Shown here piece after piece: positions 50,791-59,717 of a stretch of DNA of 64,000 bases. The notes under the pieces are model-generated. The model made no database searches. It had not been told where the DNA came from and saw nothing but the letters and a program-made list of their open reading frames with translations. The DNA comes from Thiomicrorhabdus sp041583835 (GTDB lineage Bacteria; Pseudomonadota; Gammaproteobacteria; Thiomicrospirales; Thiomicrospiraceae). Numbering within the stretch: position 1 is the stretch's first letter; each line of letters begins with the position of its first letter. The stretch spans positions 1 through 64,000 of the forward strand of contig NZ_JBFHFC010000010.1 of the NCBI RefSeq assembly GCF_041583835.1. Reading direction: 5' to 3'. The position numbers and the translations under genes were made by a program.

Positions 50791-52290
50791 CTAAGGTGGC
50801 GTGTAGCCATATTCAATCTGCACTCCGCCAGTAATAGTTCCAGCAACAGTAGGATCATTATAAACCTGATTCCATTCAGCTTCCGTCGCCGTCACTTTGA
50901 GAATATCCTCAGGCCCACCGGAGATCTCACCTCTAATCAGGTCGCCGTAAAGAATCAGAATATCGACACTGCCATCATTGCCAAGATTCACAGTTCCGGT
51001 TATATCCCCTCTCACCGTCACAGTATCCGCGCCCGTACCGGCATCCAGGGTTCCACCAATAGAACCACCGATTGTCGCAGTATCGTTATCTTGACCTAAA
51101 TTAACATCACCCTTATATAAAAGGCTGCCCGATATCTCGACGGTATCAATTCCTTTTTCCGTCGAAATACTTCCGCCGGATTCCACATTACTTAAAATAA
51201 TAAAATAGTCGACATCATCCCCGCCATTTACTCCGGCGTTCACATTTCCTTCAACTTTAAGCTTATTCGATCCGGCCTGGAAATTGATACTGCTATCGAT
51301 ATCACCCGTTACATAGAGACTGTCGCCATAAACATCGCCAGTATCCTCAAAGTCGCCATCACCGTTTAGATCGGTACCCGCCTCTTTAGTTCCGGTGTTA
51401 AAATCATTGGTTGAGGTTAAGTCTTTATTAACGATATATTCGTAATCTTCGAATGCAAAACCTGAATCGAAACCATTCGGTCTTAAATCAACCTGCTGCT
51501 TAATCTCATAAGCCGAAATAGTTTCCAATTGATCATCAAAATCAGTGTCATTAAACACACCTTTTGTAAAACGCATATCTGCATCACAATTCTCGCTTTC
51601 ACGAACACTTCTCGCACTGCTATTACAGTTAGTAATTGTGGTTTGATCGCCATTTTCGTTAAAGGCAACAATCACCGCCTGAATGTATTCATTCACGACA
51701 TCATTCGTACCGCTACAATCATTCGCCGCGTTACGGCCACATATTTCATAACTCTTAGTTGCATCGCCGGGAACACTTTCGGTCGGAGGTGTAAACAAAT
51801 CAAATGCAGGTGCCCCGCGATTGTAAAAATAACTACCCGGGGAATCCGCTAATTGCTCGGCTTCACCTCCGGCAGATGTGTCCGAAACATCCAAACTCAT
51901 CACCGTAGCGTCAGCCGCCAATTGATTTACGCCGTAACCGAATAAGTTGCCGTAATCGTCGCTTGCCGTACCTCTTGGAATTCCTATATCATCGTAAGGA
52001 ACAGTTCCGAAATAACTGCTACACGTTTGCCCCGTGCGCTCGTCTTTATCTGAACCGTCGCCGTCAGTATCCGGACAAGGCATGTGTTTATTGATAACGA
52101 CATAGTTCAATAAGGCACGCTTTGTGACTTCCAAACTACCTTTGGTATGTGATTGATTGGCATTATCGATATAGGCACCCAACGTGCTGAAACCCGCTCC
52201 GAAAATTAGAGCGATAATCGCCAATACAACAGCTATTTCAACCAAGGTAAAACCCCGTTGAATTCTTGTTAGTGGTGTCTGTAGTAGCAT
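50791..52290 (-). CDS. Large minor-pilin-like protein with RTX/beta-solenoid-like C-terminus
   Basis: A 499-residue prepilin: leader cut after Gly13 (QRG|FTLVEIAVVLAII), Glu+5 present. PCPDTDGDG at 71-79, then YFGTVPYDDIGIPR. A Cys-rich middle (Cys90, 184, 192, 222, 235) follows. From about 323 to 470 come eight units of 19-21 residues of the pattern D-x-V-x-V-x-G-(D/N/S)-I-x-G-x-(V/L)-(N/D)-x-G-x-(G/D), with G-N/T-x-D turns like RTX calcium-binding repeats. A surface tip adhesin carried by a pseudopilin-like helix is the best reading. GGGGGTAGAC precedes the ATG. Not recognised as a named gene. Confidence 0.82.
   Translation of the reverse strand: MLLQTPLTRIQRGFTLVEIAVVLAIIALIFGAGFSTLGAYIDNANQSHTKGSLEVTKRALLNYVVINKHMPCPDTDGDGSDKDERTGQTCSSYFGTVPYDDIGIPRGTASDDYGNLFGYGVNQLAADATVMSLDVSDTSAGGEAEQLADSPGSYFYNRGAPAFDLFTPPTESVPGDATKSYEICGRNAANDCSGTNDVVNEYIQAVIVAFNENGDQTTITNCNSSARSVRESENCDADMRFTKGVFNDTDFDDQLETISAYEIKQQVDLRPNGFDSGFAFEDYEYIVNKDLTSTNDFNTGTKEAGTDLNGDGDFEDTGDVYGDSLYVTGDIDSSINFQAGSNKLKVEGNVNAGVNGGDDVDYFIILSNVESGGSISTEKGIDTVEISGSLLYKGDVNLGQDNDTATIGGSIGGTLDAGTGADTVTVRGDITGTVNLGNDGSVDILILYGDLIRGEISGGPEDILKVTATEAEWNQVYNDPTVAGTITGGVQIEYGYTPP
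50881..51324 (-). repeat. Tandem protein repeat (about 8 x 20 residues) in the pilin-like gene
   Basis: Encodes residues 323-470. Units start near residues 323, 342, 361, 382, 403, 422, 443 and 462, with spacing 19-21. They are diverged at DNA level, so this is an old structural repeat rather than a recent expansion. Confidence 0.7.
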
Positions 52291-52299
52291 GTCTACCCC

Positions 52300-53316
52300 C
52301 TATTCTTTAGGCTGAAAAACCAATGCATTTTTTGCATCATGCATTGTTATCCATGTCATATAGTGACGATTTTCGCCAGTTTGAGTATAAACAAAGGAGT
52401 TATCGCCTTTGTCGCAATTCGCATTTTCATTGTCCGTCCCGCCAACACAAGCATCATCCCCCGACAGATAACGATGTACGTTATCGCCATTCGCGCCCCA
52501 TGAAATAACCAGAGCAAGAATACCGCTATCCATAACAACTCCGTTTTCATCTTGCAGAGTGAGATTCCCATAACCGAGACTGGTTCCGACGGGTGGAGTT
52601 ACAAAATAAAAATAAGGCGGTTTTTGTTCGGCATAAGACGAAAAAAACGACCGTGGATCCGGCTCATCATCGTAAGGCGAAGCCACCGGCACCGTTGTAT
52701 TCAAATCAGCCGGAATATAAACATCCACAGCGGGATTCACTCCGTTTGTATCGACATCGCCATCTAAGCATGCCGTAGCCGCCGGAGAACTATCCGACCA
52801 GCAATAATATTGGTTACTCGCATTATCTAAAGAGGAAAGGTTATTATTTGCCGTAGGATCCAGTATTCCACACCGATATAAACCCGTAGCCGTTCTTGGC
52901 CCCGATTTACCAAACACGCTGGCCGATTCGCAAATGTCAAACACCTTTCCGCTATCTGTGGCATTGCGGTTAACCGTATAAAAATAAGAGTGATCCCACG
53001 CATCCTTACTACGGGTTCCAACATCGTTATACGGTAAATAGCCTTCGTCGGACTCGCACCTACCCGAGACAGTATCTTCCTTGCCGTCACCATCGATATC
53101 CGGGCACGGCAAACGCAAATTAACCTGCAAATAGGTTTTCAAACTTTTTTGAATATCTTGAATATAGGCCTTTTCTTCCATGATATTGTCGGTGTCATAA
53201 ACTAATTTAAACAATCCCTGAAAGCCTAATAACACGATTCCAAGAATCAAAATCGCTATAGCGACTTCAAGTAGAGAAAAGCCTTTTTGATTAACCCTTG
53301 AATGCATCATGGACAT
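52300..53316 (-). CDS. Minor-pilin-like protein with PCPDxDGDG motif (second of three)
   Basis: About 338 residues. Prepilin leader cut after Gly12 (NQKG|FSLLEVAIAILILG), Glu+5 present. PCPDIDGDG at 70-78, then GYLPYNDVGTRSKDAW, which parallels the neighbouring protein. Several cysteines and many Asp/Asn. No C-terminal solenoid. Start ATG 53316 with GGGGG upstream; ATG 53328 is also in frame. It overlaps the upstream gene by 10 bases. Likely an exported filament subunit of the same complex. Confidence 0.82.
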   Translation of the reverse strand: MSMMHSRVNQKGFSLLEVAIAILILGIVLLGFQGLFKLVYDTDNIMEEKAYIQDIQKSLKTYLQVNLRLPCPDIDGDGKEDTVSGRCESDEGYLPYNDVGTRSKDAWDHSYFYTVNRNATDSGKVFDICESASVFGKSGPRTATGLYRCGILDPTANNNLSSLDNASNQYYCWSDSSPAATACLDGDVDTNGVNPAVDVYIPADLNTTVPVASPYDDEPDPRSFFSSYAEQKPPYFYFVTPPVGTSLGYGNLTLQDENGVVMDSGILALVISWGANGDNVHRYLSGDDACVGGTDNENANCDKGDNSFVYTQTGENRHYMTWITMHDAKNALVFQPKE

Positions 53317-54245
53317 AACTGCCCCCATTGGCGCCAGCCAGACCCCTTTTTATTCGTTATCGAATACCCGTTAAACCAATGCAAACGGGATTCCGAAACA
53401 TGAGAAAAATTATCGTACTGCGTACAGATCTTATTACCAACGTACAACAACCATTCATCAAAGGTTATTCCAATCACTTTATCTGAATTATCCGAATTAA
53501 AAATACTGGTATTTTCGGATTCAAAAACCACGTCCTGATCACTGTTTTCCGCATTCAACCCATCGTCACCTGCATCAATGATCACGGCTATATATCCTGA
53601 CTTCCCATCCAAAACCAAACCTTTGAAATCTCCTACGTCCGGATCCAAGTTCAACGCAGAACCACCATTAGGGGTGACAGGAGATAAAGGTGTATAAATA
53701 TCATCCCATTTAGACGTATCTAAAGACGTATTTAAATAGGCATAACGCATATCGAAGAAATAATAATACTTCCCTGCCGGCGCAAAATAAAAATTCCTGT
53801 TATTCAATCTCTCAGGAACGTAACCGACACAATAATCGACCCCATTACATGCCCCTAAAGCACTTCTATTCGGTCTGGGAACCAACACCTTATTAACATC
53901 CGTGGGATCAAACTCATAATTACCGCAAGATTCTTCACCGCTTGTAGACAGCGACCCGTCCCCATCCAAATCAGGACAAGGAAGATAGCCAGGAGCAGGC
54001 ATATCACCCGAATCTTTAAAATTACCGGAAGAATTCGTGGAATAAAGTTCGGTAGTAAGAGTCGCAAAATTCAGAAGTCTTTGCTTAACAAGTCTCAATT
54101 CATATTCATCACTGACATAGGAATCTGTTTTAAATAATGAAATGATACGTTGATGCTGTGTCGCAATCCATAAAGCCGCGACAATAAAAACAACCACGAT
54201 AAAGAGCATCAGCACAAATCCATTTTGCTTGCGGCATACATCCAT
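53307..54245 (-). CDS. Minor-pilin-like protein, PilX/GspK-like (first of three)
   Basis: A 312-residue protein with a short leader KQNG|FVLMLFIVVVFIVAALW. Residue +5 is Leu, not Glu, as in GspK/PilX-type tip subunits. PCPDLDGDG at 89-97, shared with the next two genes. Acidic, with stretches DLDGDG and AGDDGLNAENSDQD that could bind calcium. AGAGGGG precedes the ATG. First gene of the minus-strand set, so a promoter probably lies at 54246-54320. Confidence 0.78.
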   Translation of the reverse strand: MDVCRKQNGFVLMLFIVVVFIVAALWIATQHQRIISLFKTDSYVSDEYELRLVKQRLLNFATLTTELYSTNSSGNFKDSGDMPAPGYLPCPDLDGDGSLSTSGEESCGNYEFDPTDVNKVLVPRPNRSALGACNGVDYCVGYVPERLNNRNFYFAPAGKYYYFFDMRYAYLNTSLDTSKWDDIYTPLSPVTPNGGSALNLDPDVGDFKGLVLDGKSGYIAVIIDAGDDGLNAENSDQDVVFESENTSIFNSDNSDKVIGITFDEWLLYVGNKICTQYDNFSHVSESRLHWFNGYSITNKKGSGWRQWGQLCP

Positions 54246-54321
54246 AAAATACCCCTCTTTGATTTATATGATACTCCTATCCTATTATCCACACTATTAA
54301 TATAGAATAAAAACCTAAAAC

Positions 54322-54350
54322 AAAAAATCCCACGAACGTGGGATTTTTTT
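54322..54350. terminator. Terminator after the cysteine-cluster gene
   Basis: AAAAATCCCACG-AA-CGTGGGATTTTTTT, a perfect stem with T-runs on both strands. It isolates the pilin locus from the gene upstream. Confidence 0.88.
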
Positions 54351-54352
54351 AA

Positions 54353-54832
54353 TTACCAGAGCTTTACTCCCTTTTGCTGCTGTTCCAAAACCCACTGCTG
54401 AAAGGCGGGTGGACCATACGCTAAAGTCAGTGGATTCTTTTCCAATACCGAACTAGAAGGATCTTGCTGTTGATAAATTAATGGCCGCATTTCTCGTTCT
54501 GCAAACTGCATCAACCAACCCAAAGTTTCTTGAGGAATTTCTCGCCCAACGGGAACTGCTAAATCAACCTGCAACCCCTGCCAGGTCAAAATGCCGTCAA
54601 TCACCAGCGCACCGGACTCACTAGGCTTAAAAGAATCAGGCAACTGAGAATCAGCTTTCACCCAAGCACATTCAAATTTTCGACATGGATCTACGGGACG
54701 ATTTTCATAATCGTCACAACCGCTTCCGGTACTATGGGGACAAGGATGACCCGGATAGGCCTCACACCCCTTGACACTTATCTGCACCCACCCATCACAA
54801 CAAGCCGTACACGGCTGACACTGTCTAGACAT
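54353..54832 (-). CDS. Cysteine-cluster protein (YkgJ-like), unknown function
   Basis: A 159-residue cytosolic protein with nine cysteines in the first 55 residues (Cys5, 8, 11, 12, 23, 31, 39, 50, 55; CxxCxxCC at the N-terminus, then GCDDYENRPVDPCRKF). This is similar to the YkgJ/UPF0153 zinc- or Fe-S-binding family. The C-terminal half has no cysteine. Function unknown. It stands between two terminators and has no operon partner. Confidence 0.68.
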   Translation of the reverse strand: MSRQCQPCTACCDGWVQISVKGCEAYPGHPCPHSTGSGCDDYENRPVDPCRKFECAWVKADSQLPDSFKPSESGALVIDGILTWQGLQVDLAVPVGREIPQETLGWLMQFAEREMRPLIYQQQDPSSSVLEKNPLTLAYGPPAFQQWVLEQQQKGVKLW

Positions 54833-54929
54833 AACACACCATTTTCAACATACATTTTAATGGACAAAGTATAACTGAGGACATTCAATCAAATGAAAAG
54901 AAAGGATAGAGAATTTTTTAAGGGCAATA

Positions 54930-54961
54930 AAAAAGCCCCGACTGTAAACAGTCGGGGCTTT
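54930..54961 (-). terminator. Terminator of the porin gene
   Basis: AAAGCCCCGACTGT-AA-ACAGTCGGGGCTTT on either strand. On the minus strand it is followed by a T-run (TTTTTTATT), 42 bases after the porin stop codon. Confidence 0.9.
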
Positions 54962-55002
54962 CTGATCAAAGCTTAATCAAACTGTCTTACGACAGCAATT
55001 GA

Positions 55003-56034
55003 TTAGAACTTGTGAACCATACCTACAGAGATTGCAGTAGTAGCTTGAGGATCAGTAGAATCGTTACCTGCTGCACCAGTCATGTACTTGTCAGCAGTAA
55101 TGTATTCAACATAACCAGTAGTCTTCTTACCGAAAGAGTAGTCAAGACCTAGACCGAAAGCTGAAGCTGTTTTACGAGCATCTTTGTAGTCAACAGTTGA
55201 GTACTTAGCTTTAGGCATGATGTTACCCATTTTGTAACCAACTTGAGCTTGGATGTTGTCACCTTCAGTAGAACTGTCAGTGTTAGCACCATCATCGAAA
55301 GTCTGGAACATTGCAGATGCGATCAAACCACCAGTAGCGTACTGTGCAGAAACACGAGTCTCAGAATAATCTTTACCATCAGTTGCAGCTTCACCCCAAG
55401 AGTTGTATGCCGCTGACAAGTATAGACCTTTCTTAGTAGAACCATACATAGCTGCTACAGAGTAAACGTTTGCCAAGCTAGACTTAGAAGCATCAACTGT
55501 ATCAGTACCAGTACCATCTAGAGAAGCACCTTCAGTAGAAACACCAGCTGCAACAATTTTGATACCAGCGAATTCTGGAGAAACGTAAGCAACTACGTTG
55601 TCAGCACGAACTTCACCAGCTTTACCACCCATACCTAGGCCACCAGCAACAGTTTTCTTACCGATATCTCCGTAAGAGCTGTCACCGAAAAGGTCTTTAG
55701 CTTGAGACATTTTGAAAGGAGTGTCGTGACGACCTAGCAATACAGTACCGAAACCACCAGCTAGACCAACATATGCGTTACGACCAGAAAGTGAAGACAT
55801 AGCATCACCAACTTTTACACCGAATTCCATTTTGTAAACAGCTTTCAAACCGTTACCTAGGTCTTCAGAACCTTTAACACCGATACGTGAATCACGATCT
55901 TTAGTGAACATACCGTTATCATTTACAGAATCGATAGCAACGTTAACTTGACCGTATACAGTAGGAGCATCAGCCATTGCTACAGGAGCAGCGATAGCAG
56001 AAGCGATTGCTAGAGCAATTACATTCTTTTTCAT
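55003..56034 (-). CDS. Gram-negative porin
   Basis: A 343-residue outer-membrane protein. Signal peptide 1-21 (MKKNVIALAIASAIAAPVAMA|D), repeated amphipathic beta strands (NVAIDSVNDNG, LGNGLKAVYKMEFGV, RNAYVGLAGGFGTVLLGRHDTPFK), and C-terminal Phe (GMVHKF) required by BamA. Matches the Porin_4 type, trimeric 16-strand general porins. AAGGA precedes the ATG. Codon use looks more restricted than in neighbours, which suits a highly expressed gene. Flanked by terminators. Confidence 0.92.
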   Translation of the reverse strand: MKKNVIALAIASAIAAPVAMADAPTVYGQVNVAIDSVNDNGMFTKDRDSRIGVKGSEDLGNGLKAVYKMEFGVKVGDAMSSLSGRNAYVGLAGGFGTVLLGRHDTPFKMSQAKDLFGDSSYGDIGKKTVAGGLGMGGKAGEVRADNVVAYVSPEFAGIKIVAAGVSTEGASLDGTGTDTVDASKSSLANVYSVAAMYGSTKKGLYLSAAYNSWGEAATDGKDYSETRVSAQYATGGLIASAMFQTFDDGANTDSSTEGDNIQAQVGYKMGNIMPKAKYSTVDYKDARKTASAFGLGLDYSFGKKTTGYVEYITADKYMTGAAGNDSTDPQATTAISVGMVHKF

Positions 56035-56260
56035 TTTTACAATCCTTAAGTTAGTTAAAACTGTCCACCTCTGGTGAACTTGGAAGTGACTATATTGGAT
56101 TAAAATTTACTACGCAACTTTTTTTTGCAAAAAAACTACAAAATTAATCAATGTTGTTTTTTTGCAACACAACAAACCCTTACAAAACACCAAGCCATTA
56201 TCAATCAACAACTTAATAGAAAACCTTAATTCGATTTTTAATTTTAAACCGCAAAAACAA
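56035..56260. other. Porin leader and AT-rich spacer, no gene seen
   Basis: Very AT-rich. It must contain the porin promoter on the minus strand, but none is clear. A 60-codon frame through it is rejected: it runs into the rpsI terminator and is Phe/Leu/Lys/Cys-biased. Confidence 0.5.
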
Positions 56261-56285
56261 AAAAACCCGCATAAAGCGGGTTTTT
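56261..56285 (-). terminator. Terminator of rplM-rpsI
   Basis: AAAAACCCGC-ATAAA-GCGGGTTTTT, about 25 bases after the rpsI stop codon. Confidence 0.9.
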
Positions 56286-56310
56286 GATACAAAGCGAAAA
56301 TATATAAATA

Positions 56311-56703
56311 TTAACGTTTTGAGAACTGCGGACGACGACGTGCTTTGCGTAGACCGACTTTTTTACGTTCGACCTGACGAGCATCACGAGTCAATAGACC
56401 GCGTGCACGAAGCGCTGGACGATTACCTTCTTCATACGCAACCAATGCGCGAGAGATACCGTGACGTACCGCACCAGCTTGACCAGTTGTACCACCACCA
56501 ACAACAGTGATGTATGCATCAAACTTTTCTAAGTTCTCTGTCGCTTCTAAAGGCTGGTTAATTACCATAAGGTCGGTTTCACGAGCAAAATACTCTTTGA
56601 TATCACGACCGTTTACAGTCATTTTTCCAGACCCTGCACGCAAGAATACGCGAGCGACTGAGCTTTTACGACGTCCTGTTCCGTAGTATTGTTCTGTTGC
56701 CAT
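56311..56703 (-). CDS. rpsI: 30S ribosomal protein S9
   Basis: A 130-residue protein with the C-terminal tail RRRPQFSKR that contacts P-site tRNA. Classic order rplM-rpsI with a 13-base gap. Length as in E. coli. Confidence 0.98.
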   Translation of the reverse strand: MATEQYYGTGRRKSSVARVFLRAGSGKMTVNGRDIKEYFARETDLMVINQPLEATENLEKFDAYITVVGGGTTGQAGAVRHGISRALVAYEEGNRPALRARGLLTRDARQVERKKVGLRKARRRPQFSKR

Positions 56704-56716
56704 CTTCTAATTCCTC

Positions 56717-57145
56717 TTACAACTCAAGTGCTTTAGGTTGTTGTGCCGTATGCGGATGATCAGTTCCAGCATACACTTTTAGTTTTTTAAACATTGCACG
56801 CCCTAGAGGACCTTTAGGCAACATTCCTTTTACTGCAAACTCAATTGGACGCTGAGGCGCTTTATCAATCAACTTTTCAAAGTTGGTTGATTTAAGATGA
56901 CCTACATAACCAGTGTGGTGATAGTACATCTTGTCTTTACGCTTGTTACCAGTAACTGCAACCTTGTCCGCATTGATTACAACAATGTAATCACCACAGT
57001 CAGCATGAGGAGTATATTCCGGCTTGTGCTTACCACGTAAACGAGAAGCGATATCCGCCGCTAAACGACCCAAAGTTTTACCTTCAGCATCTACAATATA
57101 CCAGTCACGTTTGATTTCAGCTGGCTTTGCAACAAATGTTTTCAT
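56717..57145 (-). CDS. rplM: 50S ribosomal protein L13
   Basis: A 142-residue protein. Signature DWYIVDAEGKTLGRLAADIASRLRGK and KMYYHHTGYVG. Upstream leader 57146-57300 may carry the autoregulatory site known for rplM operons, though I cannot point to it. Confidence 0.98.
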   Translation of the reverse strand: MKTFVAKPAEIKRDWYIVDAEGKTLGRLAADIASRLRGKHKPEYTPHADCGDYIVVINADKVAVTGNKRKDKMYYHHTGYVGHLKSTNFEKLIDKAPQRPIEFAVKGMLPKGPLGRAMFKKLKVYAGTDHPHTAQQPKALEL

Positions 57146-57382
57146 AATTTGTTCCTAAAATTAAATAATCCAAATCCATAAGATTCATCGTTCTATAACG
57201 ATTTACGTTAAGTCCGATCAATCCACTTACTGTTTTAACGGGCAATAAGGGGGAAGGATTAACGAGACGAAGGATTATACTGCTTAGTTCAAATGGTTTC
57301 AATCACTTATACTAAAAATAATCTCGATTTAATATCATTGAAACAATGAACCAAGCAAAGCCTGTTAATTTAACAAAATCAA

Positions 57383-58474
57383 TCAGACATTGAATCTAAA
57401 GTGCATGACGTCTCCGTCCTGCACAATATACTCTTTCCCTTCCAATCTTTGTTTACCGGCCGCCTTGGCTCCGGCATCCCCTTTATACTCAATAAAATCT
57501 TCGTATGCCGTTACTTCGGCACGAATGAAACCTTTTTCAAAATCCGTATGAATCACGCCTGCCGCTTGCGGTGCTGTCGCCCCTACTTTAATTGTCCAGG
57601 CACGCACCTCTTTAACACCGGCGGTAAAATAAGTCTGCAAACCTAACAACTTATATGCTGCTCGAATAACACGATTTAAACCAGGCTCATCCTGACCCAT
57701 CTCTTCTAAAAAGTCAGCTTTATCTTCTGCATCAAGCTCGGCAATTTCTGCTTCAATGGCAGCACACACCGGCACCACAATCGCGCCCTGCTCTGCCGCC
57801 AACTTTTCGACCGAATCCAAGTACGGGTTGTTTTCAAATCCGTCTTCGTTCACATTGGCGATGTACATCATCGGTTTAATTGTCAAAAGGTGTAGATCTT
57901 GCAACTGCTTACGCTCATCATCACTTAATTCAATCAACCGAACCAATTTACCGGCCTCAACTTCCTTAAGCACCTTTTCCAAGACATTCAAACGAGCCGT
58001 CGCCTCTTTATCACCGCTTTTTGCAATACGCTGCACCTTTTGAATCGCCTTCTCAACCGATTCCATATCAGCCAAGACCAACTCCATATTAATGATTTCG
58101 ATATCACTTAACGGATCGACTTTTCCGGCAACGTGAACAATGTCATCATTTTCAAAACAACGGACTACCTGCACGATCGCATCGGTTTCGCGAATATTCG
58201 CTAAGAACTTGTTACCCAAGCCTTCACCTTTCGATGCACCCTCTACCAAACCGGCAATATCCATAAAGTCGACGGTCGCGGACAATACACGCTCCGGCTT
58301 CACAATTTCGGCCAACGCCTGCTCACGCGGATCCGGAACAGGCACCACTCCAACATTCGGCTCAATTGTACAGAACGGGTAGTTTGCAGATTCAATTCCT
58401 GCATTCGTTAAAGCATTAAATAATGTCGATTTTCCAACGTTAGGTAAGCCAACGATACCGCATTTAATTGCCAT
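57383..58474 (-). CDS. ychF: Ribosome-binding ATPase YchF (EngD)
   Basis: A 363-residue Obg-family protein that hydrolyses ATP rather than GTP. G1 GLPNVGKS (8-15), G3 DIAGLVEGASKGEG, and an altered G4 NVNE in place of NKxD, which explains the ATP preference. C-terminal TGS domain with the FNV end. Linked to oxidative-stress and ribosome regulation. Next to pth, as is usual. Confidence 0.97.
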   Translation of the reverse strand: MAIKCGIVGLPNVGKSTLFNALTNAGIESANYPFCTIEPNVGVVPVPDPREQALAEIVKPERVLSATVDFMDIAGLVEGASKGEGLGNKFLANIRETDAIVQVVRCFENDDIVHVAGKVDPLSDIEIINMELVLADMESVEKAIQKVQRIAKSGDKEATARLNVLEKVLKEVEAGKLVRLIELSDDERKQLQDLHLLTIKPMMYIANVNEDGFENNPYLDSVEKLAAEQGAIVVPVCAAIEAEIAELDAEDKADFLEEMGQDEPGLNRVIRAAYKLLGLQTYFTAGVKEVRAWTIKVGATAPQAAGVIHTDFEKGFIRAEVTAYEDFIEYKGDAGAKAAGKQRLEGKEYIVQDGDVMHFRFNV

Positions 58475-58507
58475 TGAGTTTCTCCTTAAAAAGTAGAGTG
58501 CTTTGAA

Positions 58508-59083
58508 TTATGATTTGGTGTGTAGCTGATGCATTGCTTTTTGAATATCTCCCCTAATAAGCTCGGGAAGAACGCGAGTCGCCTGATAAATTTCATCATC
58601 GATTTTTTGGCGATCAATCTTGGACGGCGCTTTAAGCACATAATCAACCACCTGATCACGATGCCCAGGATGACCGATACCCAAACGCAATCTTAGAAAT
58701 TCCTTACCTAGCGCTGCAATAGTATCCCTCAGACCGTTATGTCCACCATGACCGCCCCCTTTCTTGAGTTTGGCCACACCAGGCTCCAGATCGAGTTCAT
58801 CATGAACCACCAAAATGGATTCAACAGGAATTTTGTAGAAGTTTGCCAGGGCTTGAATAGATTGGCCGCTACGATTCATGAACGTTGCCGGCTTCAGCAA
58901 CCAGAAGTCCAAACCGGCGGATTGCACTCGCACAGCCTCACCTAGAAATTTAGTTTCTGGACGAAATACCACACCATACTGTCTGGCTACTTCCTCCACA
59001 AACCAAAAACCGGCGTTATGTCGGGTCTGATCATATTTATCACCTGGGTTACCCAGGCCTACAATAAGTTGAACAGAAGACAT
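58508..59083 (-). CDS. pth: Peptidyl-tRNA hydrolase
   Basis: A 191-residue enzyme that cleaves peptidyl-tRNA released from ribosomes. Catalytic His22 in TRHNAGFW; Asp/Asn residues in PATFMNRSGQ and DELDLEPG. Start ATG 59083 with GAG upstream; frame extends to a TTG at 59101. E. coli Pth has 194. Confidence 0.97.
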   Translation of the reverse strand: MSSVQLIVGLGNPGDKYDQTRHNAGFWFVEEVARQYGVVFRPETKFLGEAVRVQSAGLDFWLLKPATFMNRSGQSIQALANFYKIPVESILVVHDELDLEPGVAKLKKGGGHGGHNGLRDTIAALGKEFLRLRLGIGHPGHRDQVVDYVLKAPSKIDRQKIDDEIYQATRVLPELIRGDIQKAMHQLHTKS

Positions 59084-59132
59084 ACGCCGGCTCTCAAACA
59101 ATCAGGTTATTATTGAATAATCAATAAATTCC

Positions 59133-59717
59133 TTATTTACGTTTTGGCTTGGTAATGTTTACAACCGACTGGTCGTAATCAGAGTTACCGTGAGTCAATG
59201 CTGTAATTACAACACCTTCAGGTAAATCCAACTCAGACAAACGCAAGCTTCCGCCCGCTTCCATCTTAGAAACATCAACTGTAATAGCAGTCGGTAGGTT
59301 TTTAGCCAAACAACGAACTTCAACAGTAGGCTGAAGGATTGTCATCATACCACCCATCTTCACACCAGGCGCAGATGACTTACCAACGAAGTTAAACGGT
59401 ACATTCTTGGTGATTTGATTGTTATCAGAAGCACGCTGCAAATCAACGTGGGAAACATCACCTGTAGCAGGATGACGCTGAATGTCTTTAACAACACAAG
59501 TTTCAGTTTCACCACCAGTAACATCGATAGTCAAAACAGTGTTAAAGATATCTGCGTTAGCAAAAGCATGCTTAACAAAGTTTCCTGAAAACGCAATCGA
59601 TACCGCATCTTTATCTGCGCCGTAAATGATTGCTGGTACTTTACCCGTACGACGAAGGCGGCGGCTCGCACCTTTCCCTTCTTCCGAACGGATTTCTGCT
59701 GTCCAATTCTGGCTCAT
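59133..59717 (-). CDS. rplY: 50S ribosomal protein L25/CTC
   Basis: A 194-residue protein: N-terminal L25 domain binding 5S rRNA (1-90) plus a C-terminal beta domain (about 95-190), the long TL5/CTC form, twice the E. coli length. Order prs-rplY-pth-ychF. Confidence 0.95.
   Translation of the reverse strand: MSQNWTAEIRSEEGKGASRRLRRTGKVPAIIYGADKDAVSIAFSGNFVKHAFANADIFNTVLTIDVTGGETETCVVKDIQRHPATGDVSHVDLQRASDNNQITKNVPFNFVGKSSAPGVKMGGMMTILQPTVEVRCLAKNLPTAITVDVSKMEAGGSLRLSELDLPEGVVITALTHGNSDYDQSVVNITKPKRK

Noticed and set aside
56110..56292. 60-codon minus-strand frame upstream of the porin
   Set aside because: It starts on the rpsI terminator, has Phe/Leu/Lys/Cys-biased composition and no ribosome-binding site.
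57117..57302. 61-codon frame upstream of rplM
   Set aside because: Overlaps the start of rplM out of frame. Lies in the probable rplM leader.
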